A DNA stretch of 64,000 nucleotides from Leifsonia sp. ku-ls (GTDB lineage: Bacteria; Actinomycetota; Actinomycetes; Actinomycetales; Microbacteriaceae), in NCBI GenBank assembly GCA_003367665.1, contig QKXI01000001.1, forward strand, positions 310,001 through 374,000, read 5' to 3'. The notes below the pieces were generated by a model. It was not told the origin of the DNA. It did not search any database and worked only from the letters and a program-made list of their open reading frames with translations. The position numbers and the translations under genes were made by a program. Shown here piece by piece: positions 17,703 to 26,750 of the stretch (position 1 is the stretch's first letter; every line of letters starts with the position of its first letter).

Positions 17703-19679
17703 ATGCACCAGCACAGCAGCACCGTGACCGCGCCGACCGCGGTCGTCCACCCGCTCGACCCGCTGACCCCGGACGAGCTCGCCGCCGGCCGGGCCGTGCT
17801 CGACGCGGCCGGGCTGATCGGCCCGAGCACGCGCTTCCCGAACGTGCTGCCGATCGAACCGGAGAAGGAGGCCGTCGCCGCCTTCCGCCCGGGCGACCCG
17901 ATCGAGCGCCGCATCCTCTACGTGCTGCTCGACACCGCGACCGGCGCCGCCGCGGAGGCGATCGTGTCGGTCACCGCCGGCGAGGTCGTCGAGCACCGCC
18001 CGCTCGGCACCGCCGACGCGCCCTACGGCCAGCCGCAGTACCTGTTCGAGGAGTACGAGGCGGCCGAGCGCATCGCGAAGGCCTCCCCCGAATGGCAGGC
18101 CGCGATGCGCCGCCGCGGACTGGAGGACCGGATGGAGCTGGCCTTCTGCGCCCCGCTCGCTCCCGGCTTCTTCAACCGCGCCGACGAGGCCGGCCGTCGG
18201 GCCATCCGGTCGCTCACCTTCCTGCGCGACAGCCCGGAGGACTCGCCGTGGTCGCACCCGGTCGAGGGCCTCATCGTGCACATCGACCTCACCCGCGGCG
18301 AGGTCATCCGCGTCGAGGACGAGGGCGACATCCCCGTCCCCGCGCAGGACGGCAACTACGACGCCGCCACGATCGGCCCGGCGCGGACCAGCCTCAAGCC
18401 GATCGAGATCACCCAGCCGGAAGGGCCGAGCTTCCGCGTCGACGGCAGCCGGGTCGAGTGGGAGAACTGGAGCTTCCGCGTCGGCTTCAACGCCCGCGAG
18501 GGCCTCGTGCTCAACCAGGTCGCGTTCCGCGACGGCGACGAGGACCGGCCCGTGCTCACCCGCGCCTCCGTGCCGGAGATGGTGGTGCCCTACGGCGACA
18601 CCACCCCCACCCGGTTCTGGATCAGCTACTTCGACGCGGGCGAGTACCTGCTCGGGAAGAACGCCAACACCCTGACGCTCGGCTGCGACTGCCTCGGCGT
18701 CATCCACTACTTCGACGGCGTCGTCGCCGACGACCACGGCAACCCCGTCACGATCCCGCAGGTGATCTGCATGCACGAGGAGGACTACGGCATCCTCTGG
18801 AAGCACACCGACCTCAACGGCAAGACCGAGGTACGCCGCTCACGCCGGCTGGTCGTCTCGTACTTCTCGACCATCGGCAACTACGACTACGGCTTCTTCT
18901 GGTACCTCTACCTCGACGGCACCATCCAGGTGGAGGCGAAGGCCACCGGCATCGTCTTCGCCGGCGCCGGGGTGCCCGGGTCGACCGACCCGCATGCGAC
19001 CGAGATCGCGCCGGGGCTCTTCGCGCCGGTGCACCAGCACCTGTTCTGCGCCCGGCTGGATGTCGCCATCGACGGCGAGCGCAACTCGCTGGCCGAGGTG
19101 GACGCGGTCGGCATCCCGATGGGACCGGACAACCCGTACGGCAACGCGTTCACCTGGACGACGACGCCGATCGAGCGGGAGTCGGAGGCGGCGAGGATGG
19201 CGAACACCGCCACCGCGCGGGTCTGGGAGGTCACGAGCGCCGAGCGCCGGAACGCGGTCGGCAAGAAGACGGCGTACCACCTCATCCCGCAGCCGAGCGC
19301 GACGCTGCTCGCCCAACCGGGGTCGACCGTCCACGGCCGCGCCACGTTCGCGACGAAGCATCTGTGGGCGACGCGGTTCGACCCGGCCGAGCGGTTCCCG
19401 GCGGGCGACTACCCCAACGCGCACGCCGGCGGCGCCGGGCTCCCCGCCTGGACCGCCGCCGACCGCTCGCTGGTCGACGAGGACATCGTGCTCTGGCACG
19501 TCTTCGGCCCGACCCACATCCCGCGCCCGGAGGACTGGCCGATCATGCCGGTCGACTACTCGGGCTTCCTGTTCAAGCCGTACGGCTTCCTCGACCGCAA
19601 CCCCGCGCTCGACCTGCCCGACGGGGCGGCCGCGACCTCCTGCTGCGGCGGAGGGGCCGACTGCACCTGCGGGCACTGA
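17703..19679 (+). CDS. Copper-containing primary amine oxidase (tyramine/phenylethylamine oxidase type)
   Basis: This 658-residue copper amine oxidase converts primary amines plus oxygen to aldehyde, ammonia and hydrogen peroxide. Tyr394 in NYDYG is the precursor of the self-made topaquinone cofactor. Asp311 in WISYFDAGEYLLG is the expected base. His444, His446 (VHQHLF) and His605 (GPTHIPRPEDW) are the copper ligands, with spacings close to those of the Arthrobacter phenylethylamine oxidase. No signal peptide is seen, so it is cytosolic. The C-terminal SCCGGGADCTCGH is a metal-binding-looking tail. It is flanked by the permease and moaF copy 2. Confidence 0.96.
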   Translation: MHQHSSTVTAPTAVVHPLDPLTPDELAAGRAVLDAAGLIGPSTRFPNVLPIEPEKEAVAAFRPGDPIERRILYVLLDTATGAAAEAIVSVTAGEVVEHRPLGTADAPYGQPQYLFEEYEAAERIAKASPEWQAAMRRRGLEDRMELAFCAPLAPGFFNRADEAGRRAIRSLTFLRDSPEDSPWSHPVEGLIVHIDLTRGEVIRVEDEGDIPVPAQDGNYDAATIGPARTSLKPIEITQPEGPSFRVDGSRVEWENWSFRVGFNAREGLVLNQVAFRDGDEDRPVLTRASVPEMVVPYGDTTPTRFWISYFDAGEYLLGKNANTLTLGCDCLGVIHYFDGVVADDHGNPVTIPQVICMHEEDYGILWKHTDLNGKTEVRRSRRLVVSYFSTIGNYDYGFFWYLYLDGTIQVEAKATGIVFAGAGVPGSTDPHATEIAPGLFAPVHQHLFCARLDVAIDGERNSLAEVDAVGIPMGPDNPYGNAFTWTTTPIERESEAARMANTATARVWEVTSAERRNAVGKKTAYHLIPQPSATLLAQPGSTVHGRATFATKHLWATRFDPAERFPAGDYPNAHAGGAGLPAWTAADRSLVDEDIVLWHVFGPTHIPRPEDWPIMPVDYSGFLFKPYGFLDRNPALDLPDGAAATSCCGGGADCTCGH

Positions 19680-19704
19680 CCCACCGATCCGACGAAGGAG
19701 TCCC

Positions 19705-20529
19705 ATGTCCATCACGCTGTCCGACACCTCCACCTGGCTTCCGCTCGACGGGCTGGCCCCCGGGTTCGACGCCAACAAGGCGCCCGCCACCGGCGACCTC
19801 GCCGGCCGCACCATCACGGTCGTGGACGAGCGCGGCACGCGCATCGCACACCGCTTCGGGGACTCCCGCGTCGAGTGGGAGTACACGCCAGGCGAGGGAG
19901 ACGCGATCGAGGCGAGCAGCGGGTCGGACGCGTACGAGGCGTTCCTCGTCGACGAAGGCCTGTACTTCGCGCAGTTCCACCACGAGCACAAGCCGGACGA
20001 GGCCGTCTCGTTGATCCTCGACCTCGCCAACGGACGCGCGCTCTCCGTGATCCAGGCGATCGGCGGTCCGTTCCCCGGCACCACCGCGGTCAAGCAGCTG
20101 TTCGTGCCCGGCACGATCGAGGGCGTCGAGCAGCGCGGCGACGCGCCCGCGCCGACCACGACGCTGATCGGCCGGCGCGTGATGTGGGTGTACAGCTCGC
20201 AGCACGCCTACGAGCACGTCTATCTCAGCCCCAACTGGTACACCTGGCAGTGCCTCGCCGGCCCGGAGAAGGGGCTCGCCGACACCGACGAGAACTCGGT
20301 CTGGCAAGTGCGGCCGGGCATCTACGTCTTCGCCTGGCGCGAGAAGGTCATCCCCTGCGCGTCCGTCACGATCGCGGACCACCGCGACCAGAAGGCGATC
20401 CGCTCGCACGGCGTGCTGTTCGGGCTCGACGAGAGCGGAACCGTCCCGACCCACTTCACCTTCGGCGCGTACGGGCGGCTGCTGTCGAACACCGTCCACC
20501 CGGCGCCGTACGACCCGGCGGAGGTGTGA
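19705..20529 (+). CDS. moaF: MoaF-like protein (copy 2)
   Basis: This 274-residue MoaF-family protein is paralogous to 8481-9254. It shares the C-terminal block AYEHVYLSPNWYTWQCLAG and the beta-rich N-terminal domain. It follows the copper amine oxidase by 25 bp in the same operon, matching the known association of moaF with monoamine catabolism. A role binding or processing the amine, the aldehyde product or the copper enzyme is possible. No catalytic motif is evident. Confidence 0.87.
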   Translation: MSITLSDTSTWLPLDGLAPGFDANKAPATGDLAGRTITVVDERGTRIAHRFGDSRVEWEYTPGEGDAIEASSGSDAYEAFLVDEGLYFAQFHHEHKPDEAVSLILDLANGRALSVIQAIGGPFPGTTAVKQLFVPGTIEGVEQRGDAPAPTTTLIGRRVMWVYSSQHAYEHVYLSPNWYTWQCLAGPEKGLADTDENSVWQVRPGIYVFAWREKVIPCASVTIADHRDQKAIRSHGVLFGLDESGTVPTHFTFGAYGRLLSNTVHPAPYDPAEV

Positions 20530-20531
20530 GC

Positions 20532-22181
20532 GTGGCGGCGGCCGACCTCCTGGTCTTCGGGAGGCTCTACACGGTCGACCGGGAGCGGCCGCACGCCGAG
20601 GCGATGGCGGTCCGCGACGGACGCATCCTCGCGGTCGGCACGCGCGAGGAGGTCGCGCCGTTGCGCGGGCCCGACACGTGCGAGCTCGACCTCGGCGAAG
20701 CGGTCGTGCTGCCGGGCCTGGTGGACGTGCACAACCACCATGCCCACGCCGGCCGCGCCGAGCTGTACGAGCTGACCTTCCCGAACACCGCCTCGCTCGA
20801 CGAGGTGCTCGACGCGGTGCGCGCGTACGCGGACGACAAGGCGCCGGATGAGTGGATCGTCGGGAGCAGCTGGGGCACGGGACTCCTCGACGCGCTCGGG
20901 CACGCCTCGGCGCGGCGCGCGCTCGACGAGGCGGCCGGGGGCCGTCCGGTGCTGCTGACCGACGACAGCCACCACAACCGCTGGGCGTCGAGCCGGGCGC
21001 TGGAGCTGGCCGGCATCGACGCGTCCACCCCGGATCCGGAGCGCGGCGTCATCGTCCGCGACCCGGAAACCGGCGAGCCGAGCGGCGTGCTGCTCGAGGC
21101 GGCCGGGCTGCTGGTCGAGGAGGTCGCCGGCCCCGCCGTCGCGCTCCGCCCCGAGCAGCAGCAGCGGGCGTCGGCGCGCGCGATCGAGATCCTGCACTCG
21201 TACGGCATCACGGCGTTCCAGGATGCGGCGATCTCGCTCGACCAGATGCGCGCACTGAAGGCGCTCGACGACCGCGGCGAGTTGCGGGCCTGGGTGGTGT
21301 CGTCGATGACCGTCAACGACCAGATCTTCGGCTACGCGGAGCTCGGGGACGCCCTGATCGAGCACCGCGAGGAGCTGACCGGCGAGCACCATCGTCCGGA
21401 CTTCATCAAGATCTTCCTCGACGGCACGCCGCCCGCCCACTCCGGCGCCTTCCTGGAGCCGTACCTGCCCGCGGAGGGCTACGGCGACCACTTCCACGGC
21501 TCCACCACGATGCCCGCCGACGAGCTGCTGGGCTGGCTGCGCCGCACCGCCGCGCAGGGCATCTCGGCCAAGATCCACTGCTCGGGCGACGCCGCCGTGC
21601 GGATGGTGCTGGACGCGGTCGCCGCCGTTCGGGCCGACGGGCACACCTCGCCGCTCTACCAGATCGCGCACGGTCAGTTCATCGCCGCCGACGACCTGCC
21701 GCGGTTCGCCGAGCTCGGGGTGGCGGCCGACATCTCGCCGTTCCTCTGGTTCCCCGGCGTCATCGCGGACGCGCTCAGCACCGTCCGCCCCGCGGAGGAG
21801 GTGAACGGGCTGCAGCCCAACCGGTCGCTGATCGACTCGGGCGCACTCGTCGCGGGCGGCTCGGACTGGCCCGTGAGCGAGACGCCGAACGCGTGGGAGG
21901 GCATCCAGGGCCTCGTCACCCGGGCCGACCCGCACGGGCTCCGGCCGGGCGTCCTGGGACCGGAGCAGGCGATCACGCTGCCGGAGGCGATCGAGGTGTT
22001 CACGATCAACGGGGCCCGGGCGATGGGCCTGGGCGACGTGACCGGTTCGCTGACGCCGGGCAAGTCGGCCGACTTCGTCGTGCTCGACCGCGACCCGTTC
22101 GGCATCCCGGTCACCGAGCTGGTGACGCTGACCGCGCAGCGCACCTTCTTCGCCGGGCGCGAGGTGTTCTCCCGCGCCTGA
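20532..22181 (+). CDS. Amidohydrolase, YtcJ type (amidohydrolase family 3)
   Basis: This 549-residue metal-dependent amidohydrolase has the HxH-type metal motif in VDVHNHHAHAG, a lysine in FIKIFLDGTPPAHSG and the late aspartate in GGSDWPVSE, with a C-terminal TPGKSADFVVLDRDPF typical of the family. The GTG at 20532 is chosen because GGAGG lies seven bases upstream; the GTG at 20526 overlaps the moaF stop but sits too close to that site. It is the last gene of the amine oxidase operon. It may release amines from N-acyl or N-formyl precursors. Confidence 0.88.
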   Translation: MAAADLLVFGRLYTVDRERPHAEAMAVRDGRILAVGTREEVAPLRGPDTCELDLGEAVVLPGLVDVHNHHAHAGRAELYELTFPNTASLDEVLDAVRAYADDKAPDEWIVGSSWGTGLLDALGHASARRALDEAAGGRPVLLTDDSHHNRWASSRALELAGIDASTPDPERGVIVRDPETGEPSGVLLEAAGLLVEEVAGPAVALRPEQQQRASARAIEILHSYGITAFQDAAISLDQMRALKALDDRGELRAWVVSSMTVNDQIFGYAELGDALIEHREELTGEHHRPDFIKIFLDGTPPAHSGAFLEPYLPAEGYGDHFHGSTTMPADELLGWLRRTAAQGISAKIHCSGDAAVRMVLDAVAAVRADGHTSPLYQIAHGQFIAADDLPRFAELGVAADISPFLWFPGVIADALSTVRPAEEVNGLQPNRSLIDSGALVAGGSDWPVSETPNAWEGIQGLVTRADPHGLRPGVLGPEQAITLPEAIEVFTINGARAMGLGDVTGSLTPGKSADFVVLDRDPFGIPVTELVTLTAQRTFFAGREVFSRA

Positions 22182-22196
22182 GGCGCTCCCCGGCGC

Positions 22197-22233
22197 CCGG
22201 GAGTCTTTCCCCTACACTTGTGGAGACTCCCGG
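22197..22233. promoter_or_regulatory. TetR operator overlapping its promoter
   Basis: CCGGGAGTCT (22197-22206) and AGACTCCCGG (22224-22233) are perfect 10-base inverted arms with a 17-base spacer. A -10-like TACACT lies in the spacer at 22213-22218. It directly precedes the TetR gene at 22260, so autorepression is likely. Its left arm starts 16 bases after the amidohydrolase stop, so it could also work as a terminator hairpin. Confidence 0.65.
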
Positions 22234-22259
22234 GCCGACCGGGCGACGAGGGGAGGGCC

Positions 22260-22853
22260 ATGCCCAAGGTGATCGACCACGACCAGCGGCGTTCCGACAT
22301 CATCGACGTCACCTGGGGGCTCATCGTCAAGGGCGGCCTGGAGGCGGCCACGATGCGCGAGATCGCCGCGGAGGCGGGTTTCGCCAACGGCGCGCTGAAG
22401 CACTACTTCCCGGGCAAGGACGAGATCATCCAGGGCACCTACGACCGCGCGCTCGGCATGATGAGCTCGACGGTCGAGGGCGCGGTCGATGGGAAGACCG
22501 GCCTGGAGGCCCTGCGGGCGATCGTCTACGCGTCGGCGCCGACGACGCCCGAATCGATCACCGCGGGTCGCGTGCTGATGAGCTTCTGGGAGCGGGCGCT
22601 CTCCAACGAGGACCTGCACCAGTCGTACCGCGACCACCTGGTCTCGTGGCGCGCCGGCCTTGCCTCGTACATCGCGCAGGGCCGGGCCGACGGCGACATC
22701 GTCACCGAGACCCCCGACGAGCAGCTGGTGGACGAGATCGTGCTCATCAACGCCGGCGCGAACATCATGAGCCTGCTGGCGCCCGATCTGTCGACGCCGG
22801 AGCTGCTCACCGCGCAGCTCGACGCTTTCTTCGAGCGGATCACGCGCCGCTGA
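22260..22853 (+). CDS. TetR/AcrR-family repressor
   Basis: This is a 197-residue regulator. Residues about 8-55 are the TetR DNA-binding domain (ATMREIAAEAGFANGALKHYFPGKDE as the recognition region, split here by class convention). The C-terminal half resembles the BetI-like ligand domain with DQLV-type helices. The ATG at 22260 follows GGGAGGG. It lies between the amidohydrolase and a convergent methyltransferase, so its targets could be itself and the neighbouring operons that share the GTAGAA promoter motif. Confidence 0.9.
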   Translation: MPKVIDHDQRRSDIIDVTWGLIVKGGLEAATMREIAAEAGFANGALKHYFPGKDEIIQGTYDRALGMMSSTVEGAVDGKTGLEALRAIVYASAPTTPESITAGRVLMSFWERALSNEDLHQSYRDHLVSWRAGLASYIAQGRADGDIVTETPDEQLVDEIVLINAGANIMSLLAPDLSTPELLTAQLDAFFERITRR

Positions 22854-22855
22854 GC

Positions 22856-22897
22856 GGACGTGACCGCGACCGATCCTCGCCGGCCGCGGCCACGTCC
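22856..22897. terminator. Hairpin between convergent TetR and methyltransferase genes
   Basis: GGACGTGACCGCG and CGCGGCCACGTCC pair over 13 bases with one mismatch around a 16-base loop. It fills the 49 bp between two convergent genes, so it probably ends both transcripts. Confidence 0.6.
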
Positions 22898-22902
22898 CGG
22901 GG

Positions 22903-23901
22903 TCAGACCGCGGTCGCGACCAGGATGCGCGGGCTGCCCGGCAGGGCGACGGTCCGCTCGGCGCGCCAGCCGGCGTCGGTGAGCCACTCGCGCACCACCG
23001 CCTCCGGATACACCACGGTGCCGTCGATGTTGTAGTACTCCCCCGCGTGCAGCGCGTCGATCTTGCGCTGCTGCGGGTCGTCGTCGAGGAAGAAGTCGAG
23101 CACGACGAGGGTGGCGCCGTCCGAGGCGGCCGCGCGGGCGTTGCGGAAGATCGCGCGGTTCTGCGCGTCGTCGAAGCGGTGGATGACGTGGTTGACGAGC
23201 ACCAGGTCGTGGCTCCCGCCCGGCTCGGCCGTCGCGGTCTCCGCCCCTTCCACCGTCGTGCGGTCGGCGTAGCCGGCCTGCGCGACCGCCTGGCGCACCG
23301 GCTCGACCGACTGCGGGTCGAACACGAACCGCACCCGCAGGTCCGGGTTGGCCCGCAGCCCTTCGATCGCGAACGCCGGGCTGAGGCCGCCGAGGTCGAG
23401 CGCGTCCCGGTACGGGCCGAAGTCGAAGGAGCGCGCCAGCATCGCGGCGTGCAGCTCGTTGTAGCGCATGACGCCGGCGAGGAAGTCGCCCCAGCCGGAC
23501 TCATCGAGCTCGAGCACGCCGGGAGCGTCGGAGTCCACCGTGCGGTCGTAGCCGAGCCACTGGGTGTAGCTGGTCGAGCCGAGGAAGGCGAGGAAGGGTG
23601 CAAGGTCGAGCTCGGCGCGGTCGCCGGTGAGGAAGGCCGCGGCGTCAGCGGTCAGCGCGTAGCGTCCGTCCTCGCGGGTGAGGAGCCCCTGGGCGGCCAT
23701 GCTGTCGGCCAGGATGCGCGCCTGGCGCTGCGGGACGCCGGTCGCCGCGGCGATGCCGGCCGCGTCGAGCGGCCCGTCCGCGAGCGCGGAGAACAGTCCG
23801 ACGCGGCTCGCCGCGAACAGCTGCTTCGCGCCCATGAAGCCGATCGCGATGTCGACGATGGTCTCGGGGCTGGGTGCCTGGGTGGCGGTGGATGCGGTCA
23901 C
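22903..23901 (-). CDS. SAM-dependent O-methyltransferase family protein
   Basis: This is a 332-residue class-I methyltransferase. Residues about 15-100 form a winged-helix dimerisation domain (KQLFAASRVGLFSALAD) as in plant-type and polyketide O-methyltransferases. The SAM-binding motif is LDLGGLSPAFAIEGL near 165, and a later acidic block is VVLDFFLDDDPQQRK. It could methylate a catechol or phenol intermediate, but may act on something unrelated. It is divergent from the hydrolase at 24017; the shared 115 bp holds an AT-rich palindrome. Confidence 0.85.
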   Translation of the reverse strand: MTASTATQAPSPETIVDIAIGFMGAKQLFAASRVGLFSALADGPLDAAGIAAATGVPQRQARILADSMAAQGLLTREDGRYALTADAAAFLTGDRAELDLAPFLAFLGSTSYTQWLGYDRTVDSDAPGVLELDESGWGDFLAGVMRYNELHAAMLARSFDFGPYRDALDLGGLSPAFAIEGLRANPDLRVRFVFDPQSVEPVRQAVAQAGYADRTTVEGAETATAEPGGSHDLVLVNHVIHRFDDAQNRAIFRNARAAASDGATLVVLDFFLDDDPQQRKIDALHAGEYYNIDGTVVYPEAVVREWLTDAGWRAERTVALPGSPRILVATAV

Positions 23902-23977
23902 GTCGCGCTCTTTCTTTCGGTCGTCGTCGATGACGGAGAGGGGAGGATCGGGCCGACTCTACCCATTTCCGAGTTTA

Positions 23978-23997
23978 TTTTCTACTATCATAGAAAA
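23978..23997. promoter_or_regulatory. AT-rich palindrome with GTAGAA promoter motif, both strands
   Basis: TTTTCTA and TAGAAAA are perfect 7-base arms around six bases, unusually AT-rich for this DNA. On the plus strand TAGAAA (23991-23996) is a -10 candidate 20 bp before the hydrolase ATG. On the minus strand GTAGAA faces the methyltransferase. The motif recurs before the genes starting at 25774, 28906 and 42761, suggesting one shared regulator or sigma preference. Confidence 0.55.
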
Positions 23998-24016
23998 ACC
24001 CGACCGAAGGACGACG

Positions 24017-24790
24017 ATGCCCACCACCACCCTTGCCGTGCACACCACCCCGGCCAGCGCCGGCGCCCCGACGCGCCCGCCGGTGCTGCTGCTCCACGGC
24101 TTCGCCGCGAGCGCCGAGGAGGACTTCCTGGCGGCCGGCTGGCCGGCCGCGCTCACTGCCGCCGGCCACGACGTGCACGCGGTCGACCTGCCGGGCCACG
24201 GCGACTCCCCCGCGGTCTCGGGCGACGCAGCCTCGACCTCCGCGATCGTCGCGGCCCTCGCGGCGGTGGTCGACGCGCTCGGCACGGAGGTCGACGTGGT
24301 CGGCTACTCGCTCGGCGCGCGGCTGGCGTGGGAGCTGCCCGCGGCGACGGGCCGTGTGCGCCGCCTCGTGTTGGGCGGGCTGAGCCCGTTCGAGCCGTTC
24401 GCGGCGGTGGATGCGGCGGCCGTGGCCCGTGCAGCCGACGTGGTGGAGATCGCCGGCGACCCGGCCGCGACCGGCACCACGGCCACTTCCCCCGCCGCAC
24501 CCGACCCGCTGACCGCCATGCTGGCCGACATGGTCTCCGCGCCCGGCCGGGACACCGCCTCCCTCGTCGTCCTCATGGCCGGCCTCGGCTCGCAGCCGTT
24601 CGACCCGGCATCCGGGGGCCCGTCCGTCCCGACCCTGCTGGTCGCCGGAACCGACGACCCCATGACCCAGGGACTCGACGCCGTCGCCGCCGGACTGCCC
24701 GACGCCCGGGTCCTCCGCGTCCCGGGCGACCACCGCGGCGCGCTCGACTCCGCCGAGTTCCGCGCGGCCGCGGTCGCCTTCCTCGACTGA
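24017..24790 (+). CDS. Alpha/beta hydrolase
   Basis: This 257-residue hydrolase has the HGFA oxyanion loop, the nucleophile serine in GYSLG, an acidic residue in AGTDDPM and a histidine in PGDHRGAL. The arrangement resembles MenH/meta-cleavage-product hydrolases and general esterases. It sits head to head with the methyltransferase and tail to tail with the AKR at 24797 (six bases between stops). Its substrate is not predictable from sequence. Confidence 0.88.
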   Translation: MPTTTLAVHTTPASAGAPTRPPVLLLHGFAASAEEDFLAAGWPAALTAAGHDVHAVDLPGHGDSPAVSGDAASTSAIVAALAAVVDALGTEVDVVGYSLGARLAWELPAATGRVRRLVLGGLSPFEPFAAVDAAAVARAADVVEIAGDPAATGTTATSPAAPDPLTAMLADMVSAPGRDTASLVVLMAGLGSQPFDPASGGPSVPTLLVAGTDDPMTQGLDAVAAGLPDARVLRVPGDHRGALDSAEFRAAAVAFLD

Positions 24791-24796
24791 GGCCGG

Positions 24797-25774
24797 TCAG
24801 GGAGCCCAGGTGCCGTCGGGGTTCACGTCCCGGTCCAGCCACAGGGCCGCCGTGGCCTCGCGCAGCCGATCCGCGCCGACACGCTCCAGGAGCGTCAGCG
24901 CGCCGAGGTTGTCCTCGAGCTGCGACAGCCGGCTGACACCGAAGAGCACGTTCACGGCGGCGGGATGCGTCAGGGCGAACGCCAGCCCGAGCTGGGTGGG
25001 CGTCGCGTCGAGCTCGGAGGCGATCCGCTCCACCTCCGGGTACGCGGCGACGATCCGCTCCCGGATGCCGCCGACGTCCGCGCCGATCTTGCGCCCCGGC
25101 GTCAGCTTCCCGGCCAGGATCCCGCCCTCAAACACATCCGACGCCTGCAGCGCCAGCCGCCCCTCCGCGAACAGCTCGCCGTAGGGCGCCCCCTCGGCCA
25201 TCGCGCGACGGACCAGGCCGTACTTCAGCTGGGCGAACGTCGGCGGCGTCAGGCCCTCCGCCTCGGCGACCTCCAGCGCGGTCCGCACATCGCCGATCGC
25301 CCAGTTGTTGACACCCCACGCGTCGAACCGCCCGGCCGCGATCTGCTCGGCGACCTCCCGGACGATGCGGGGCACGTCCACGTCACCCAGGTAGTCGCCG
25401 ACCACGACGAGGTCGGCGCGCTCGACGCCGATCCGGCCGAGGGAGACGTCGAGCTGGGAGGCGAAGGACTTCTCCGGGTACTCCCAGAGCCAGAGCTTGC
25501 CGCAGAGCAGGTAGTCGTCGCGCCGGAGCCCGGCCGCGCGCACCGCCTCGCCGAACAGGATGTCGGTGCGGGCGTTCTCGGCGTGCGGGCCCATGTCGTA
25601 ATGGGCGACGTCGAAGAAGGCGGCGCCGAGCTCGTGCGCACGCCGGACGAGGGCGACCGCCTCGTCCGCGCTCATGCGGTCCCAGGTGTTCCACGAGCCG
25701 AGGGCGAAGACCGGCACCTCGGGCCCGCCGGGCCCGAGGGTGCGGGTGGGGATGCGGACGGGGACAGCGGACAC
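24797..25774 (-). CDS. Aldo/keto reductase-like protein lacking the catalytic His
   Basis: This 325-residue AKR-fold protein has Asp55, Tyr59 and Lys93 of the catalytic tetrad. The position of the usual histidine is Gly126 in DLVVVGDYLG. The same change occurs in its paralogue at 30027, which argues against a random mutation. The GTG at 25774 follows AAGGAGG. It is divergent from the SDR at 25859. Either the chemistry is altered or another residue replaces the histidine. Function is inferred as an oxidoreductase only by fold. Confidence 0.82.
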   Translation of the reverse strand: MSAVPVRIPTRTLGPGGPEVPVFALGSWNTWDRMSADEAVALVRRAHELGAAFFDVAHYDMGPHAENARTDILFGEAVRAAGLRRDDYLLCGKLWLWEYPEKSFASQLDVSLGRIGVERADLVVVGDYLGDVDVPRIVREVAEQIAAGRFDAWGVNNWAIGDVRTALEVAEAEGLTPPTFAQLKYGLVRRAMAEGAPYGELFAEGRLALQASDVFEGGILAGKLTPGRKIGADVGGIRERIVAAYPEVERIASELDATPTQLGLAFALTHPAAVNVLFGVSRLSQLEDNLGALTLLERVGADRLREATAALWLDRDVNPDGTWAP

Positions 25775-25793
25775 GAGGCCTCCTTGCAACGTT

Positions 25794-25815
25794 TTTCTAC
25801 GGTTGTATAATATAC
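25794..25815. promoter_or_regulatory. Divergent promoter with GTAGAA motif and TATAAT box
   Basis: On the minus strand CGTAGAAAAACG contains a -10-like TAGAAA (25794-25799) 20 bp before the AKR start. On the plus strand TATAAT at 25806-25811 sits inside the palindrome GTATAATATAC (25805-25815) and is a near-perfect -10 for the SDR at 25859. Overlap of the two cores suggests co-regulation. Confidence 0.55.
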
Positions 25816-25858
25816 CGAGCGCCCCGCCGGGGTGGCGCCGACAGCAGAGAGGCTCACC

Positions 25859-26620
25859 GTGAGCGACACCCAGCAGCACGACACCGCCGAGCGAACCGTC
25901 CTCATCACCGGCGGCGCCGGCGGCATCGGCCGTGGCATCGCCGCCGCCTTCCTCGCCGGCGGCGATCGGGTGGTGCTGGCCGACGTCGACGCGGACGCCG
26001 TCTCCTCCGCCGCGGCCGACCTCGGCCCCGGCGCCTCGGCGATCGCGGTCGACATCACCGACCCGGCCGCGGTGGAGGCGGCCGTCGACCAGGTCGTCGC
26101 CGACCACGGCCGTATCGACGTGCTGGTCAACAACGCCGGCGTGCTGTCGGTGCACGGCCGGCTCACCGACCTCTCCCCCGACGACTACGCCCTCATCGTG
26201 CGCGTCAACATCCTCGGCACGTTCACCGTGACGCAGGCGGTCGCCCGCCACATGACCGCCGCCGGCGTGCGCGGCGCGATCGTGAACATCTCGTCGATCG
26301 GCGGACGCCAGCCCACTCCCGGGATGGGCGCCTACGAATCGAGCAAGGCCGCCGTCGACTCCCTCACCCGCTGGGCCGCGATCGAACTCGCCGAGGCCGG
26401 CATCCGCGTCAACGCCGTCGCGCCCGGCCCCGTCCTCACCCCGATGCTGCGCGCCGGCATGCCGGAAGGGTCGCCCGCGCGCGCGGCCTGGGCGGCGCGC
26501 ATCCCGCTGGGCCGCCTGGCGGAGGTGGAGGACGTGGCCCCGGCCGTCGTCTTCCTGGCGGGCGCCGACCACATCACCGGCGTCAGCCTCCCGGTCGACG
26601 GCGGGCAGCTGCTCGCCTGA
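25859..26620 (+). CDS. Short-chain dehydrogenase/reductase (SDR)
   Basis: This 253-residue classical SDR has TGGAGGIG at 17-24, NNAG at 91-94, Ser145/146 and Tyr159-x3-Lys163, ending VSLPVDGGQLLA. The GTG at 25859 is chosen over an in-frame upstream GTG at 25832 because GAGAGG lies just upstream. It is divergent from the His-lacking AKR and followed by the repeat-filled gap. Likely a 3-oxoacyl- or alcohol-type dehydrogenase; the substrate is unknown. Confidence 0.9.
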   Translation: MSDTQQHDTAERTVLITGGAGGIGRGIAAAFLAGGDRVVLADVDADAVSSAAADLGPGASAIAVDITDPAAVEAAVDQVVADHGRIDVLVNNAGVLSVHGRLTDLSPDDYALIVRVNILGTFTVTQAVARHMTAAGVRGAIVNISSIGGRQPTPGMGAYESSKAAVDSLTRWAAIELAEAGIRVNAVAPGPVLTPMLRAGMPEGSPARAAWAARIPLGRLAEVEDVAPAVVFLAGADHITGVSLPVDGGQLLA

Positions 26621-26629
26621 GCCAGGGAT

Positions 26630-26727
26630 TCGGGCGACACGCCCAAGGTCTCCGTCATCCCGCACGAGAGTCGGAGATTCGGCCGCCGGAGGCTCGAATC
26701 TCCGACGCACGGCGGAGCGGCAGCCCG
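26630..26727 (+). repeat. Hairpin repeat R1
   Basis: The best-preserved copy. GTCGGAGATTCG (26670-26681) and CGAATCTCCGAC (26695-26706) form perfect 12-base arms around a 13-base loop. It begins TCGGGCGACACGCCC and ends near GCGGCAGCCCG. Confidence 0.8.
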
Positions 26728-26750
26728 GGGTGCACGCATGCCCGTCACAG

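Noticed and set aside
15230-17914. A long minus-strand frame extending the SDR across the permease gene
   Set aside because: Only the 3' part (15230-15952) encodes the SDR. The rest is antisense to the well-supported APC permease and has low-complexity composition.
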